A stretch of 28,440 nucleotides of DNA from an uncultured Flavobacteriaceae bacterium (GCA_937901915.1 CALGUD010000011.1:1-28440); one strand, 5' to 3'. Shown: positions 7,602-17,300, counted from the first letter of the stretch. Translations and numbers: made by a program. Notes: generated by a model not told the origin, from the sequence alone.

Positions 7602-8609
7602 TTAACCCGCTACTGCAGACTTAATTTTTCTTGGTTTATATTCTGCGGCTAATTCAGCTATTAACCTGATATGATCAGGAGTTGTGCCACAACAGCCCCC
7701 TATAATATTAATTATATTTTCTTCCAGATATGCTTTCACCAATGCTTGCATTTCCTTGGCAGTCTGGTCATACTCTCCAAAAGCATTAGGTAGGCCGGCA
7801 TTTGGATGTGCTGAAATATAAAAGTCTGATTTTCCAGACACAGTCTTTAAATAAGGCATTAGCTGATCTGCACCTAGTGCACAATTAAATCCGACACTTA
7901 ATAACGGGATATGTGATATGGATATTAAAAATGCCTCTGCTGTTTGTCCGGACAAAGTTCTTCCGGATGCATCGGTGATTGTACCGCTGACCATAACGGG
8001 CATATCCAGGCCTCTTTCCTCTTTCACTTCATCAATAGCAAAAAGAGCCGCTTTTGCATTTAAGGTATCAAAAACCGTTTCTACTAATAATATATCTACA
8101 CCTCCATCTATAAGTCCTTCTACCTGCTCTTTATATGCTATTCTCAACTGGTCAAAAGTAACAGCCCTGTAACCGGGATCATTCACATCGGGCGACATAC
8201 TCGCAGTTCTGTTAGTTGGCCCTATGGAACCTGCTACAAATCGTGGTTTTTCCGGATTGCCTTGAGTAAATTCATCAGCAACTTCTTTTGCTATTTTAGC
8301 AGATTCATAATTTAGCTCATAAACCAGATCTTCCATATAATAATCGGCCATCCCGATAGTTGTGGATGAAAATGTATTGGTTTCAATAATATCAGCTCCG
8401 GCCTTCAGATATTTAGCATGAATATCTTTAATAGCCGCCGGTTGTGTAAGAGAAAGTAAATCGTTATTTCCCTGTAGCGGATGTTCAAAATCTTTAAAGC
8501 GCTCGCCCCTATAATCTTCTTCTGAAAATTTATACTGCTGTATCATGGTGCCCATAGCCCCATCCAGTACTAAAATTCGTTTTTCAAGTTCCTTTTTTAT
8601 GTTTTTCAT
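7602..8609 (-). CDS. metH: Homocysteine S-methyltransferase module of methionine synthase
   Basis: 335 residues from the ATG at 8609. This start is preferred because the protein then begins MKNIKKELEKRILVLDGAMGT, matching MetH N-termini; a longer frame to 8645 would add an unnatural KKKK-rich start. The TIM-barrel module binds zinc and homocysteine. The zinc ligands are visible as GFNCALG (Cys243) and GGCCGTTPDHI (Cys306, Cys307). It needs the separate folate/cobalamin subunit at 4579-7263. Its ATG overlaps the stop of the preceding lipoprotein gene (ATGA, 8609-8606), suggesting translational coupling. Standalone modules also occur in MmuM/BhmT-type enzymes, but the operon makes the MetH role much more likely. 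Confidence 0.95.
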   Translation of the reverse strand: MKNIKKELEKRILVLDGAMGTMIQQYKFSEEDYRGERFKDFEHPLQGNNDLLSLTQPAAIKDIHAKYLKAGADIIETNTFSSTTIGMADYYMEDLVYELNYESAKIAKEVADEFTQGNPEKPRFVAGSIGPTNRTASMSPDVNDPGYRAVTFDQLRIAYKEQVEGLIDGGVDILLVETVFDTLNAKAALFAIDEVKEERGLDMPVMVSGTITDASGRTLSGQTAEAFLISISHIPLLSVGFNCALGADQLMPYLKTVSGKSDFYISAHPNAGLPNAFGEYDQTAKEMQALVKAYLEENIINIIGGCCGTTPDHIRLIAELAAEYKPRKIKSAVAG

Positions 8610-8983
8610 TTTTTTCTTTTTAAAAAAATAGTATCCATTTTCCAATGAGTACCTTTTCGGCTAGCTCCTCCATATTTACTAAACCCTTCAATAATACTAC
8701 TTTCGTATCCTTCCTTTTCTACAATTTCATTTATCATAACTGGAGGTGCCTCTGTTCCAAGGACAATAAATTCTTTATATCTTTTTTCTTCTAATTGATA
8801 ATGCCCTTCCAAATTGGTAAAAACCTCGCCAACTAAACAACTATCTATTGGTTGATTATTAGAAGAATCATACACATATCCTGTTAAGATAGGTCTGGAA
8901 ATTCTACTAATTAAGCAGCTTTGAAACATATGTATTCCCAAAATAATTACAATTATTAATAATACCTTTTTCGTGCCAAACAT
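8606..8983 (-). CDS. Small putative lipoprotein, first gene of the metH operon
   Basis: 125 residues. The hydrophobic N-terminus (LLIIVIILGIHMFQSC) ends in a Cys that could be lipidated, although the lipobox (FQSC) is poor. The rest resembles a truncated CarboxypepD_reg-like beta sandwich: LTGYVYDSSNNQPIDSCLV, then FTNLEGHYQLEEKRYKEFIVL. The protein ends in a basic tail (FLKRKK). The stop codon overlaps the metH start by ATGA, so it is translationally coupled to a cytoplasmic enzyme, an odd partner for an exported protein. Function unknown. Confidence 0.65.
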   Translation of the reverse strand: MFGTKKVLLIIVIILGIHMFQSCLISRISRPILTGYVYDSSNNQPIDSCLVGEVFTNLEGHYQLEEKRYKEFIVLGTEAPPVMINEIVEKEGYESSIIEGFSKYGGASRKGTHWKMDTIFLKRKK

Positions 8984-9016
8984 CTTTAGTTTTCCTTATC
9001 TATATAATTTAGAACT

Positions 9017-9043
9017 AAATGTATAATTCGGTAAAAATATCAA
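9017..9043 (-). promoter_or_regulatory. Putative promoter of the lipoprotein-metH-metF operon
   Basis: On the minus strand a TTG (9041-9043) is followed after 16 nt by TACATTTA (9017-9024), one mismatch from TAnnTTTG. The spacing is a little short for the Bacteroidota consensus. It lies between the terminator at 9090-9135 and the first gene, where a promoter is expected. Confidence 0.35.
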
Positions 9044-9089
9044 GACTAGAAGTATAAAACAAAACACTCTAAGATAAATCACAAATTAA

Positions 9090-9135
9090 AAAACCCAAAT
9101 TCCAAAATTTAATATAAACTTGGAATTTGGGTTTT
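9090..9135. terminator. Intrinsic terminator after the FNR-like gene
   Basis: The arms AAAACCCAAATTCCAA (9090-9105) and TTGGAATTTGGGTTTT (9120-9135) are perfectly complementary over 16 bp with a 14-nt loop. The flanking A and T runs let it work in both directions. It separates the sulfite reductase unit from the metH operon. Confidence 0.85.
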
Positions 9136-9158
9136 AATCCCGATATTTCATCGGGATT
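9136..9158. repeat. AATCCCGAT palindrome
   Basis: AATCCCGAT (9136-9144) and ATCGGGATT (9150-9158) form a 9-bp hairpin with a 5-nt loop, directly between the FNR-like stop and the terminator. A related CCCGC/GCGGG palindrome is found at 28320-28335. It is probably a dispersed intergenic palindromic repeat. Confidence 0.6.
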
Positions 9159-9164
9159 CTCCTT

Positions 9165-10220
9165 CTAAACGATACTTTTTACCACTTCTTTCTTTGCTTC
9201 TTTCTTTGTACCGTCAAAACCTTGCACTCCACCAACTGTTGTATATTTCATGACATACTTTTTGTCAGGGAATATACGTTGGTAAGCACTCTGGCACATG
9301 ACAGCTGCTTCATGAAAGCCTGATAATATCAATTTTAGTTTCCCTTTATATGTATTTACATCTCCAATGGCATAAACACCGGGTATGTTTGTTGAATAAT
9401 CGTATGAGTTATCTACTTTAATTGCATTTTTTTCAATTTCCAGTCCCCAATCTCCAATTGGCCCTAATTTAGGGGATAATCCAAAGAGAGGAATGAAATT
9501 ATCTACTTCTAAAACTATATCACCTTTATCTTTATGGGTTATGGTAACTTTTTCCAGTTTTCCATTCCCTGCAAGGGCAGTAACTTCGGCTTCAGTTACA
9601 AGAGTCACCTTTCCTAATTTAGAAAGTTCAGCCACTTTTTCAACAGAATCAAGGGCTCCTCTGAACTCATTTCTTCGATGAACAAGATATACTTCTGAGG
9701 CTATATCAGCCAGGAAGATAGACCAATCCAGAGCAGAATCCCCTCCACCGGCGATCACTACACTTTTATCCCTGTACACTTCAGGGTCCTTAATAATATA
9801 TGCTACACCATTGTCTTCAAAGTCAGTAATATTGTCTATAAGTGGTTTACGGGGTTCAAAAGACCCTAATCCTCCTGCGATAACTACTACGGGTGCATTA
9901 TGTTGAGTTCCTTTATTTGTAGTAACTACGAAAGAGCCATCCTCTAATTTATCAATGGTTTCTGCCCGTTCTCCCAAAGTAAATCCAGGTTCAAAAGGCC
10001 GGATTTGCTCCATAAGATTATCTACAAGCTGACCGGCTAAAATTTCTGGAAAACCTGGAATATCATAAATGGGTTTTTTTGGATATATTTCCGAACATTG
10101 CCCTCCAGGTAGTGCCAATGCATCAATTAAATGACATTTTAATTTTAACAATCCTGCTTCAAACACAGTAAACAATCCTGTGGGCCCTGCTCCAATAATA
10201 AGCATATCTGTCTTAATCAT
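9165..10220 (-). CDS. Ferredoxin-NADP reductase-like flavoprotein (YumC/TrxB-like)
   Basis: 351 residues. Two Rossmann folds are visible. The FAD site is IIGAGPTGLFTVFEAG near residues 8-23 followed by LPGGQCSEIYP, and the NADP site is VVIAGGGDSALDWSIF in the middle. GVYAIGDV near the C-terminus is the second FAD motif. The redox-active CxxC of thioredoxin reductase is missing, which is typical of the type 2 ferredoxin/flavodoxin-NADP(+) reductase group. It lies 60 bp downstream of the sulfite reductase gene on the same strand. It therefore probably feeds electrons from NADPH through ferredoxin to that enzyme, although this link is inferred from position. A strong terminator follows. Confidence 0.85.
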   Translation of the reverse strand: MIKTDMLIIGAGPTGLFTVFEAGLLKLKCHLIDALALPGGQCSEIYPKKPIYDIPGFPEILAGQLVDNLMEQIRPFEPGFTLGERAETIDKLEDGSFVVTTNKGTQHNAPVVVIAGGLGSFEPRKPLIDNITDFEDNGVAYIIKDPEVYRDKSVVIAGGGDSALDWSIFLADIASEVYLVHRRNEFRGALDSVEKVAELSKLGKVTLVTEAEVTALAGNGKLEKVTITHKDKGDIVLEVDNFIPLFGLSPKLGPIGDWGLEIEKNAIKVDNSYDYSTNIPGVYAIGDVNTYKGKLKLILSGFHEAAVMCQSAYQRIFPDKKYVMKYTTVGGVQGFDGTKKEAKKEVVKSIV

Positions 10221-10280
10221 TTCAAAAACTTTTTAAATCTGCTATTCGTATTTATTCATTAAATTTTTATTCTGCTTTAA

Positions 10281-12377
10281 TTACTCAGTAGCACTTAAAA
10301 CTTCTTTACTTCTAAAAACATTCACTTGCTCATAAAAAGAAGCTGCTTCATTTATGTATTTAGATGCAAATGCTTCAGAAGGTTCATTTTTATTAATCTG
10401 GTATAACAGGTCACTGAATGATGTTGGCAATTGTATTTTTCCATTGCTCACAAATACTTTATCAAAATCTTCTATAATACCGGCATGCGTATTGGTTTTT
10501 TCATTTTCACCAATCAGCAATGCTTTGGCAGTATTGATAAACGATGTGTAAGCCAGGTAGATGCCATCTGCTAACTTACCTTCAGCCACTTTTTGTTTAG
10601 CATTTTCTATTTTTTCTTCACTCTCCAATAGTAATGTGGCCACTAAATCTATAATTACACCGGCACATTCACCTACTCCTACTTCCTGCACATATGTATC
10701 TTCATTTCCCCAATCTATGAAATCGCTTTCAACAAGGTTTTCGGTATCAGACAAAGGATTTAAAAAATCGTAAAAATAACGTTCTCCATTTCTGTCGTAA
10801 TAATCTAAAAATGATTCTCCGTTGATGTGATTCTTTTCAAAATCATCTAAAATAAGCCGTAACGCTTGCGGACCTCTTTTTGATGGTAATTTAATAACCT
10901 TATCAGCAAACCTGCCTTCTCCATTACCAAGAAGTCCACCACCAAGTAAAACCTGTACGGCAGGCGCTACTAATTTATTTTTTGTACGGATAGACATTCC
11001 CTGGAAACCAATATGAGCCATATTATGTTGTCCGCAGGCATTCATACAGCCACTAATTTTAATAGCTACGTCTGTATTATATAAGTACTGAGGATATTCT
11101 TCATGTAATACTTTTTCTAGTGCATCAGCCATACCTGTACTACTTGCAATACCTAAATTACAAGTATCGGTACCTGGACAGGCAGTTACATCTGCAGTAG
11201 TATTGAATCCTAAGTCTGTAAAGCCCAATTTGTTTAATTCTGAATAAAAGAAAGGCAACAAATCTTCGCGTACATGTCGTAATAATATATTCTGCCTAAG
11301 AGTTAAACGCATTTCATTGGCAGCATATTTTTTTATTAAACTGGCTAAAGCCCTGGCTTCCTTTAAATAAAAATCACCTAATTTCACCTTAATTCCTATG
11401 GAGAACAATCCTTCCTGTTTTTGTTCAAATACATTCCTTTTTCTCCAGATCCCGTAGGCTTCTTTATCATGTATTTCTACCTGAGGAGCTTCCAATGTAG
11501 ACACTTTTACTTCTTCATCCAGAACTTCTATAGGATATGATTTATGTGAAATTGCTTTTTTCTCGTTTTCTACTAACTCAAGGAAGGCCTCCAATCCAAT
11601 GTCTTTTATTAAGAACTTCATTCTTGCCTTCATCCTTTTTGAACGCTCACCATGGCGGTCAAAAATACGAATTACACTTTCTATGAATGGGATGAGCTGA
11701 TCAGATTCCATAAACTCATATACCAGATCCGCATGACGTGGCTGTGAACCTAATCCGCCTCCTAAAACGACTTTAAACCCTCTGACGCCATCTTTTAATC
11801 TAGGGATAAAACCAAGGTCGTGAATATAAGCCAGGGCTGTATCTGTATCTGATGATGAGAATGATATTTTAAACTTTCTTCCCATTTCCTGACAAACAGG
11901 GTTTCTCAGGAAAAACTGAAAAGCCGCATGAGCGTAAGGAGTTACGTCAAATGGTTCATTAGGATCAATTCCAGCCTCCGGGCTCGCCGTTATATTTCTA
12001 ACAGTATTACCACAAGCTTCTCGAATTGTTACATCATTTTTAGCCAGTTCTGCCCAAAGTTCGGGGGTCCTGTCTAAACTCACAAAGTGAATCTGGATAT
12101 CCTGACGTGTGGTAATGTGTAACCTACCGATAGAATATTCTTCAGAAACATCACAAATACGGAGTAGTTGGTCTGAAGTTACTTTTCCATAAGGCAATTT
12201 TATACGTACCATTTGTACGCCTGGTTGCCTTTGCCCGTATATTCCACGTGCCAAGCGTAAACTTCTGAAACGTTCATCATCAACCTTTCCCTCACGGAAA
12301 AGACGGATCTTTTTTTCTAATTCGATAATCTCTTTACTTACTACCGGATTCTCAATTTCTGTTCTAAAACTTTGCAT
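10281..12377 (-). CDS. Ferredoxin-type sulfite reductase with C-terminal HEPN-like domain
   Basis: 698 residues. The first ~565 contain the two-fold nitrite/sulfite reductase layout: two ferredoxin-like half domains (RGIYGQRQPGVQMVRIKLPYG; LHITTRQDIQIH and its echo LRLTLRQNILLRH) and the siroheme/4Fe-4S cysteines Cys400 and Cys406 (CPGTDTC) and Cys444 and Cys448 (SGCMNACGQH). It reduces sulfite to sulfide with six electrons, which MetY or MetZ can add to O-acylhomoserine. Residues ~575-690 are an added helical domain (KLADGIYLAYTSFINTAKALL, then THAGIIEDFDKVF) resembling HEPN. Substrate assignment (sulfite rather than nitrite) rests on the metZ and metX neighbours. It starts 84 bp after metZ. 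Confidence 0.9.
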   Translation of the reverse strand: MQSFRTEIENPVVSKEIIELEKKIRLFREGKVDDERFRSLRLARGIYGQRQPGVQMVRIKLPYGKVTSDQLLRICDVSEEYSIGRLHITTRQDIQIHFVSLDRTPELWAELAKNDVTIREACGNTVRNITASPEAGIDPNEPFDVTPYAHAAFQFFLRNPVCQEMGRKFKISFSSSDTDTALAYIHDLGFIPRLKDGVRGFKVVLGGGLGSQPRHADLVYEFMESDQLIPFIESVIRIFDRHGERSKRMKARMKFLIKDIGLEAFLELVENEKKAISHKSYPIEVLDEEVKVSTLEAPQVEIHDKEAYGIWRKRNVFEQKQEGLFSIGIKVKLGDFYLKEARALASLIKKYAANEMRLTLRQNILLRHVREDLLPFFYSELNKLGFTDLGFNTTADVTACPGTDTCNLGIASSTGMADALEKVLHEEYPQYLYNTDVAIKISGCMNACGQHNMAHIGFQGMSIRTKNKLVAPAVQVLLGGGLLGNGEGRFADKVIKLPSKRGPQALRLILDDFEKNHINGESFLDYYDRNGERYFYDFLNPLSDTENLVESDFIDWGNEDTYVQEVGVGECAGVIIDLVATLLLESEEKIENAKQKVAEGKLADGIYLAYTSFINTAKALLIGENEKTNTHAGIIEDFDKVFVSNGKIQLPTSFSDLLYQINKNEPSEAFASKYINEAASFYEQVNVFRSKEVLSATE

Positions 12378-12461
12378 AATACTCTACTTAATCGATAGGT
12401 TAATAGAATTTAAGCGAAAATACACTATTATTCCGTAAAAACCATAGCTATTTTTATTTTT

Positions 12462-13631
12462 TTAACTACTTAATGCCTGAGCTATATCATTTATAACATC
12501 TGTAACGTTTTCCAAACCTACTGATACCCGTACCAGCCCATCTGTGATTCCCACCTGTAACCGGTCGTCTTCAGAGAGTTTGCTATGTGTGGTAGATGCA
12601 GGATGTGTAACAATGGTTCGCGTATCTCCTAAATTGGCTGATAGTGAACATAATTTTATACTATTTAAGAACTTTCTGCCTGCTTCAATACCTCCTTTTA
12701 CTTCAAAAGCAACAATATTACCTCCTAATTTCATCTGCTTTTTGGCAATTTCAAATTGAGAGTGCGATTTCAAAAAAGGGTATTTCACAAAGCTTACTTC
12801 TGATCGTGTTTCCAGGAATTCGGCCAGTTTCAGTGCATTTTCACAATGTTTTTCTACCCTAACAGCAAGCGTTTCAAGGCTTTTAGATAATACCCATGCA
12901 TTAAAGGGGGATAAAGCAGGCCCTGTATTCCTGGAGAATAAATAAACTTCTCTCATTAAATCTTCCCTACCAACAGTTATGCCTCCTAATACCCTGCCTT
13001 GCCCGTCCATTAACTTTGTAGCCGAATGGATAACCAGATCAGCACCAAATTCAATAGGTTTTTGGAGGTAAGGGGTGGCAAAACAATTATCAATGATTAA
13101 TATCAGGTTATGTTTTCTTGCTATTTTACCCAAGTGTTCTAAATCCAATACATCTACACCAGGGTTGGTAGGTGTTTCTGCATAGATAATTTTAGTATTA
13201 GGTTGAATCAGTTCTTCTATTTTATCAACCTCATCTACTTTAAAATAGCTTGTTTCTATATTCCATTTCGGAAAATACTTTGTAAACAATGTATGCGTTG
13301 AACCAAAAACAGACCGGGCAGATACAATATGATCGCCACTACTCAGCAATGCTGAAAAAGTGGAAAAAATGGCTGCCATCCCGCTTGCAAATGCAAAACC
13401 GCTTTCGGCACCTTCCATCTTACATACTTTTTCTACAAACTCCGATGTATTAGGATTTGTGAAACGACTGTAAATATTTCTTTGTTTTTCTTCGGCAAAG
13501 GAGGCCCTCATATCTTCGGCATCCTCAAAAACAAAACTAGTAGTCAGATATATGGGTACTGAATGTTCGAGAAATTCGGTATGCGGTAACTGCGTTCTAA
13601 TTGCTTCTGTTTCAAATTGGTTTTTACTCAT
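12462..13631 (-). CDS. metZ: O-succinyl/O-acetylhomoserine sulfhydrylase (MetZ type)
   Basis: 389 residues, a PLP enzyme of the Cys/Met metabolism family. Landmarks are YSRFTNPN (~54-61, phosphate binding by the neighbouring subunit), FASGMAAI (~81-88), ETPTNP (152-157), IDNCFATP (180-187) and SATKLMDGQGRVLGG with PLP lysine Lys206. Compared with MetY at 17974-19251 it lacks the long insert near the substrate site, which is the usual MetZ versus MetY difference. It makes homocysteine directly from activated homoserine and sulfide. Cystathionine gamma-synthase is a close relative and cannot be fully excluded. The upstream intergenic region holds a perfect palindrome (13648-13680) next to the RAYT gene, so expression may be reduced by or independent of read-through. 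Confidence 0.9.
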   Translation of the reverse strand: MSKNQFETEAIRTQLPHTEFLEHSVPIYLTTSFVFEDAEDMRASFAEEKQRNIYSRFTNPNTSEFVEKVCKMEGAESGFAFASGMAAIFSTFSALLSSGDHIVSARSVFGSTHTLFTKYFPKWNIETSYFKVDEVDKIEELIQPNTKIIYAETPTNPGVDVLDLEHLGKIARKHNLILIIDNCFATPYLQKPIEFGADLVIHSATKLMDGQGRVLGGITVGREDLMREVYLFSRNTGPALSPFNAWVLSKSLETLAVRVEKHCENALKLAEFLETRSEVSFVKYPFLKSHSQFEIAKKQMKLGGNIVAFEVKGGIEAGRKFLNSIKLCSLSANLGDTRTIVTHPASTTHSKLSEDDRLQVGITDGLVRVSVGLENVTDVINDIAQALSS

Positions 13632-13647
13632 TGTATTAAATTTAATT

Positions 13648-13680
13648 AGACCTCACAGGTTTTTAAAACCTGTGAGGTCT
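13648..13680. repeat. REP-like palindrome, metZ side of the RAYT gene
   Basis: AGACCTCACAGGTTTT (13648-13663) and AAAACCTGTGAGGTCT (13665-13680) are perfect inverted repeats of 16 bp around one T. The core is the same as at 14270-14299. The pair brackets the transposase gene at 13691-14257. Confidence 0.85.
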
Positions 13681-13690
13681 TAAAATGTTT

Positions 13691-14257
13691 CTATTCAAAT
13701 GTGTATTTAGATGATAAAATTATGTTACTGTTTCTATACTCATGAACATATTTAAAATTCTCAATACCTCCTAATAATTCAATAATATATTCTTTTGATA
13801 ACCAGTCGGAGTCATTTGATATTATTGAATGATAAGAAGAAAACTTCCAATCACGAATGTTTTCAGTGAAACCATGGTGAACAGGATTAAGATGAATATA
13901 TAAAATAAGATTTTTTAGATAACCTTCTTCATTTATTGATTTTCTAGAAAATCTATCTTTAAACAAACTTCCAATCCTATTATATCTTTTATTAATTGCT
14001 TTTGCATATGCATTGAAGAAATTAGAAAATCCCTGGGATATTAATTTCTCATTTTCAACAACTTTTATACGCACAAGTAAATGGAAGTGATTCTTTAACA
14101 AACAATAACAAATTACATCTGCTATTGGTTTAATATATTTTTCCATCAACTTTAAAAAATATAAATAGTTATCATCTTCAATAAAGATATTCTCTCTATT
14201 GTTTCCACAATTGTAGATATGATAATATTTACTTGGTTCTAATGTTTCGTATTTCAT
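13691..14257 (-). CDS. REP-associated tyrosine transposase (RAYT, Y1 HUH nuclease)
   Basis: 188 residues. Motifs of the single-tyrosine HUH family are intact: YYHIYNCGNNRENIF at the start, KNHFHLLVR with the HUH pair His57 and His59, GSLFKDRFSRKSI (~96-108), and the catalytic Tyr120 in LILYIHLNPVHHG. It also has SSYHS near 140. RAYTs cut single-stranded REP hairpins and are thought to spread them. This gene is flanked by two almost identical palindromes (13648-13680 and 14270-14299), its likely substrates. It lies between metX-thrA and metZ on the same strand, apparently inserted into a methionine unit. No terminal inverted repeats of a larger IS or target duplications are visible. Confidence 0.9.
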   Translation of the reverse strand: MKYETLEPSKYYHIYNCGNNRENIFIEDDNYLYFLKLMEKYIKPIADVICYCLLKNHFHLLVRIKVVENEKLISQGFSNFFNAYAKAINKRYNRIGSLFKDRFSRKSINEEGYLKNLILYIHLNPVHHGFTENIRDWKFSSYHSIISNDSDWLSKEYIIELLGGIENFKYVHEYRNSNIILSSKYTFE

Positions 14258-14269
14258 CTTTTAAAAATA

Positions 14270-14299
14270 AACCTCACAGGTTTTAAAACCTGTGAGGTT
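14270..14299. repeat. REP-like palindrome, metX-thrA side of the RAYT gene
   Basis: AACCTCACAGGTTTT (14270-14284) is followed directly by its exact complement AAAACCTGTGAGGTT (14285-14299). It sits six bases past the metX-thrA stop. On the minus strand it is followed by TTATTTTT, so it may also act as the transcription terminator of metX-thrA. Confidence 0.85.
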
Positions 14300-14305
14300 A
14301 GCAAT

Positions 14306-17300
14306 TTAATTTTTCTCCGTTAACTTTAAAATATCACCAAAAACACCCCGGGCAGTAACTGCTGCGCCGGCGCCAGCTCCCTGAATTACTATTGGTCTGT
14401 CTCCATACGATTCTGTATATATCTCAAAAATGGAATCGGCTCCTTTTACCTGGCCTAAAGTACTGTCGGCAGGGACTGATGTTAACTTTACTTCTAAAAC
14501 TCCTTTGTCTTGCTGCAGGTCTCCATGTAAATCTCCTACATACCTCAGCACATGACCTGGTTTTTGTTGCTCTTTTATTGTCTGGTATGGATCATCAAAT
14601 TCATTGAGCTTTGATAAAAATTCAGCAATACTACTGTTTCGCAATTGCTCAGGCACCAGATTATGAATTTCTACATCAGCAAACTCATTTTGTAAATCGA
14701 GTTCCCTTCCTAAAATTAAAAGTTTACGGCCCACATCGTTTCCGTATAAATCTTCTCTCGGGTCCGGTTCCGTAAAACCTTTATCAATAGTTTCCTGTAA
14801 CACTTCGCTAAAAGGCCTGTTTTCTGAGGAAAATGTATTGAACAAATAACTTAATGTCCCGGAGAACACACCACGTATTCTCGTTATATTTTCACCGGAA
14901 AGATGCAGTATCCTTATGGTGTCAATAAGGGGCAATCCTGCCCCTACATTCGTTTCATACAGGTATTGTTTTTGATTTTTATTTAATGCTTCTCTCAGTT
15001 TTTTATAGAAATCATAGCTTAGGGTATTTGCTATTTTATTAGATGAAACCAGATCAAATCCGTTTTCAATAAGTTTGTTGTAATTTTTTACAAAATCGGC
15101 ACTTGCTGTATTATCTATTGCAATAAGGTTCTCCAAGTGATGTTCATCTGAGAAAGCTATAACCTCATCTACATTAGATGTATGCTGACTTAATTCTATC
15201 GCCCTTTTCCAGTCGTTACCAACCCCTTTTCCATTCAACAGTAATTTTTTTGAATTAGCTACGGCAAAAATGTTAAGCCTTATTTTTTTTCGTTCTTCAA
15301 TGGTATGAAAAGATGCCAATATCTGGTCTATTAAAGTCCCTCCCACCAATCCATGTCCGAAAACAGCAATGTTCACTTTTTTTGATATCCCGAACATTTC
15401 ACCATGAATCACATTCAGGGCTTTATGCAATTGATTTTTCTTTACTACCAAACTCACGTTTTTGCCTGTAACGGTATTATTTAGCAGTACAGGTACAACA
15501 TGGTTTTTTATCAGTGCATTATAAGGTTTGTGAAAAGTGCTTAAATCTTGTCCAACTATAGATATAACAACCACATCATCATCTACGGCAATTTTATTGA
15601 TGTCTTTGGAATGAAAATCTTTTTCGAACTCTTTTTCCAAAACATGAACAGCCTTTGTGGCATTACCAGCATCAACCACAAAACCTACACCTCTTTCTGA
15701 AGATCCCTGGGAAATTATACTTACACTAATATCATTATCAGCGAGCGCTTTAAATATCCGTGCATCTACTCCTGTAACTCCAAGCAAACCTCTACCTTCA
15801 AGATTTAAAAGTGCTACATTTTCTAAAACTGATAAGGATTTAATACCTTCTTTATTAGGTTGGGCCGTAATTAGTGTTCCCTGGTTGTCGTTGTTAAACG
15901 TGTTTAGAATACGTAGGGGAATATTTTTTTCTATAAGCGGTATAATGGTTTTTGCATGCAATACATTGGTTCCAAAATTAGCAAGTTCATTGGCCTCATT
16001 GTATGATAACTGCTCTATTCTGTGGGCATCTGCTACCAATTCAGGATCGGCGGTGTAAATACCATCTACATGGGTAAAATTCTGCAACTCTTCAGCATCC
16101 AGAAAATTTGCAATAAGTGACGCTGTATAGTTACTTCCGTTTCTCCCTAGTGTAGTCGTTTCTTTATTGATACTTGCTCCTATAAATCCCGTTACAATAT
16201 TTACCGTGGCTCCGTTATGCCTGGCAAAATATTTAACTACATTTTCTTTAGATACTTTCTCAATAGGTTGGGCATTCCCAAACTTCTCATCAGTAATAAT
16301 AAGGTTTTGTGTATCTGTAAAATTGGCTTTGATCCCTTTTTTATTTAATACTTCTGTAATTAGTTTCGCGGATATTATTTCTCCCTTAGAAAGTACCTGA
16401 TCTTTTATCTTTGAGCTATAATCGCCTAATAATTTCACACCTTCAAAGATGTTTTCCAGTTTTTTGAACTCTTCTGTAAGATCTACATCAAAATCAGCCT
16501 GTTGGTATTTCTTAAAGGCCTCAAATAAATATTCATAATCCTTATCCTGAGCTGCCCTTTCTAAAATATCCTCAAGGTCGTCTGTAGAACTTCCTCGTGC
16601 CGAAACTACTACAGCTATTCGTTCATTGTTTTTTACTTTGTCTTCAATAATTTTTAATGCATTATGAATGCCTTCACCATTAGAGAGTGAGCGCCCACCG
16701 AATTTCAATACTTTAATCCGATTGCTTTTACCTTTAAAAATCCCGCTTACTAACTGTTCCAGCTGATCAAACTCTATTAAAAAGGCATCATGGCCGTGTA
16801 CAGAAATAATTTCGCCGTATGTAATTTTATCATTTCCTTGTGCCAATTGCTTATATGTTTCCCGGTTTTCATCGGCTGTGAAAAACATATCTGAATCAAC
16901 ACCCACTATATGAATGTTTGCGTTAATATATTCCAATGCTTTAAAGGACTCTTTCCTTCCCCGGGTTACATCAATGGTCTTTAATAATTGGTTCATCAAC
17001 TTATAGGCTGATAATTGAAAACGATCCTGCAATTTTTTACCATGGTGCAACAACCAGCTTTCTACATTAAACACATGCAGGTCTTCATTGGTTGTTCGCT
17101 GAAACCTTGTTTTAAAGGATTCCGGTGTACGGTAGGTTAACATTGCGTGCATACGTGCATCATGAACAGGGTTCCTGGAATTAAGCAAGAACTGCTCTTG
17201 TATCTGGCAGTTTGCAATAAGCCAGTCGGTCGATTTCCAATCGGATGCTACAGGGATTAAATGTTCTGTGATATCCGGATTTAACACGGACATTTCCCAG

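Noticed and set aside
8984..9089. Cobalamin riboswitch upstream of the metH operon
   Set aside because: The gap is about 105 bp, too short for a cobalamin aptamer, and no B12-box-like sequence is visible.
12378..12461. A further leader peptide or riboswitch in front of the sulfite reductase gene
   Set aside because: The 84-bp gap has no Met- or Cys-rich frame and no hairpin with a U tract.
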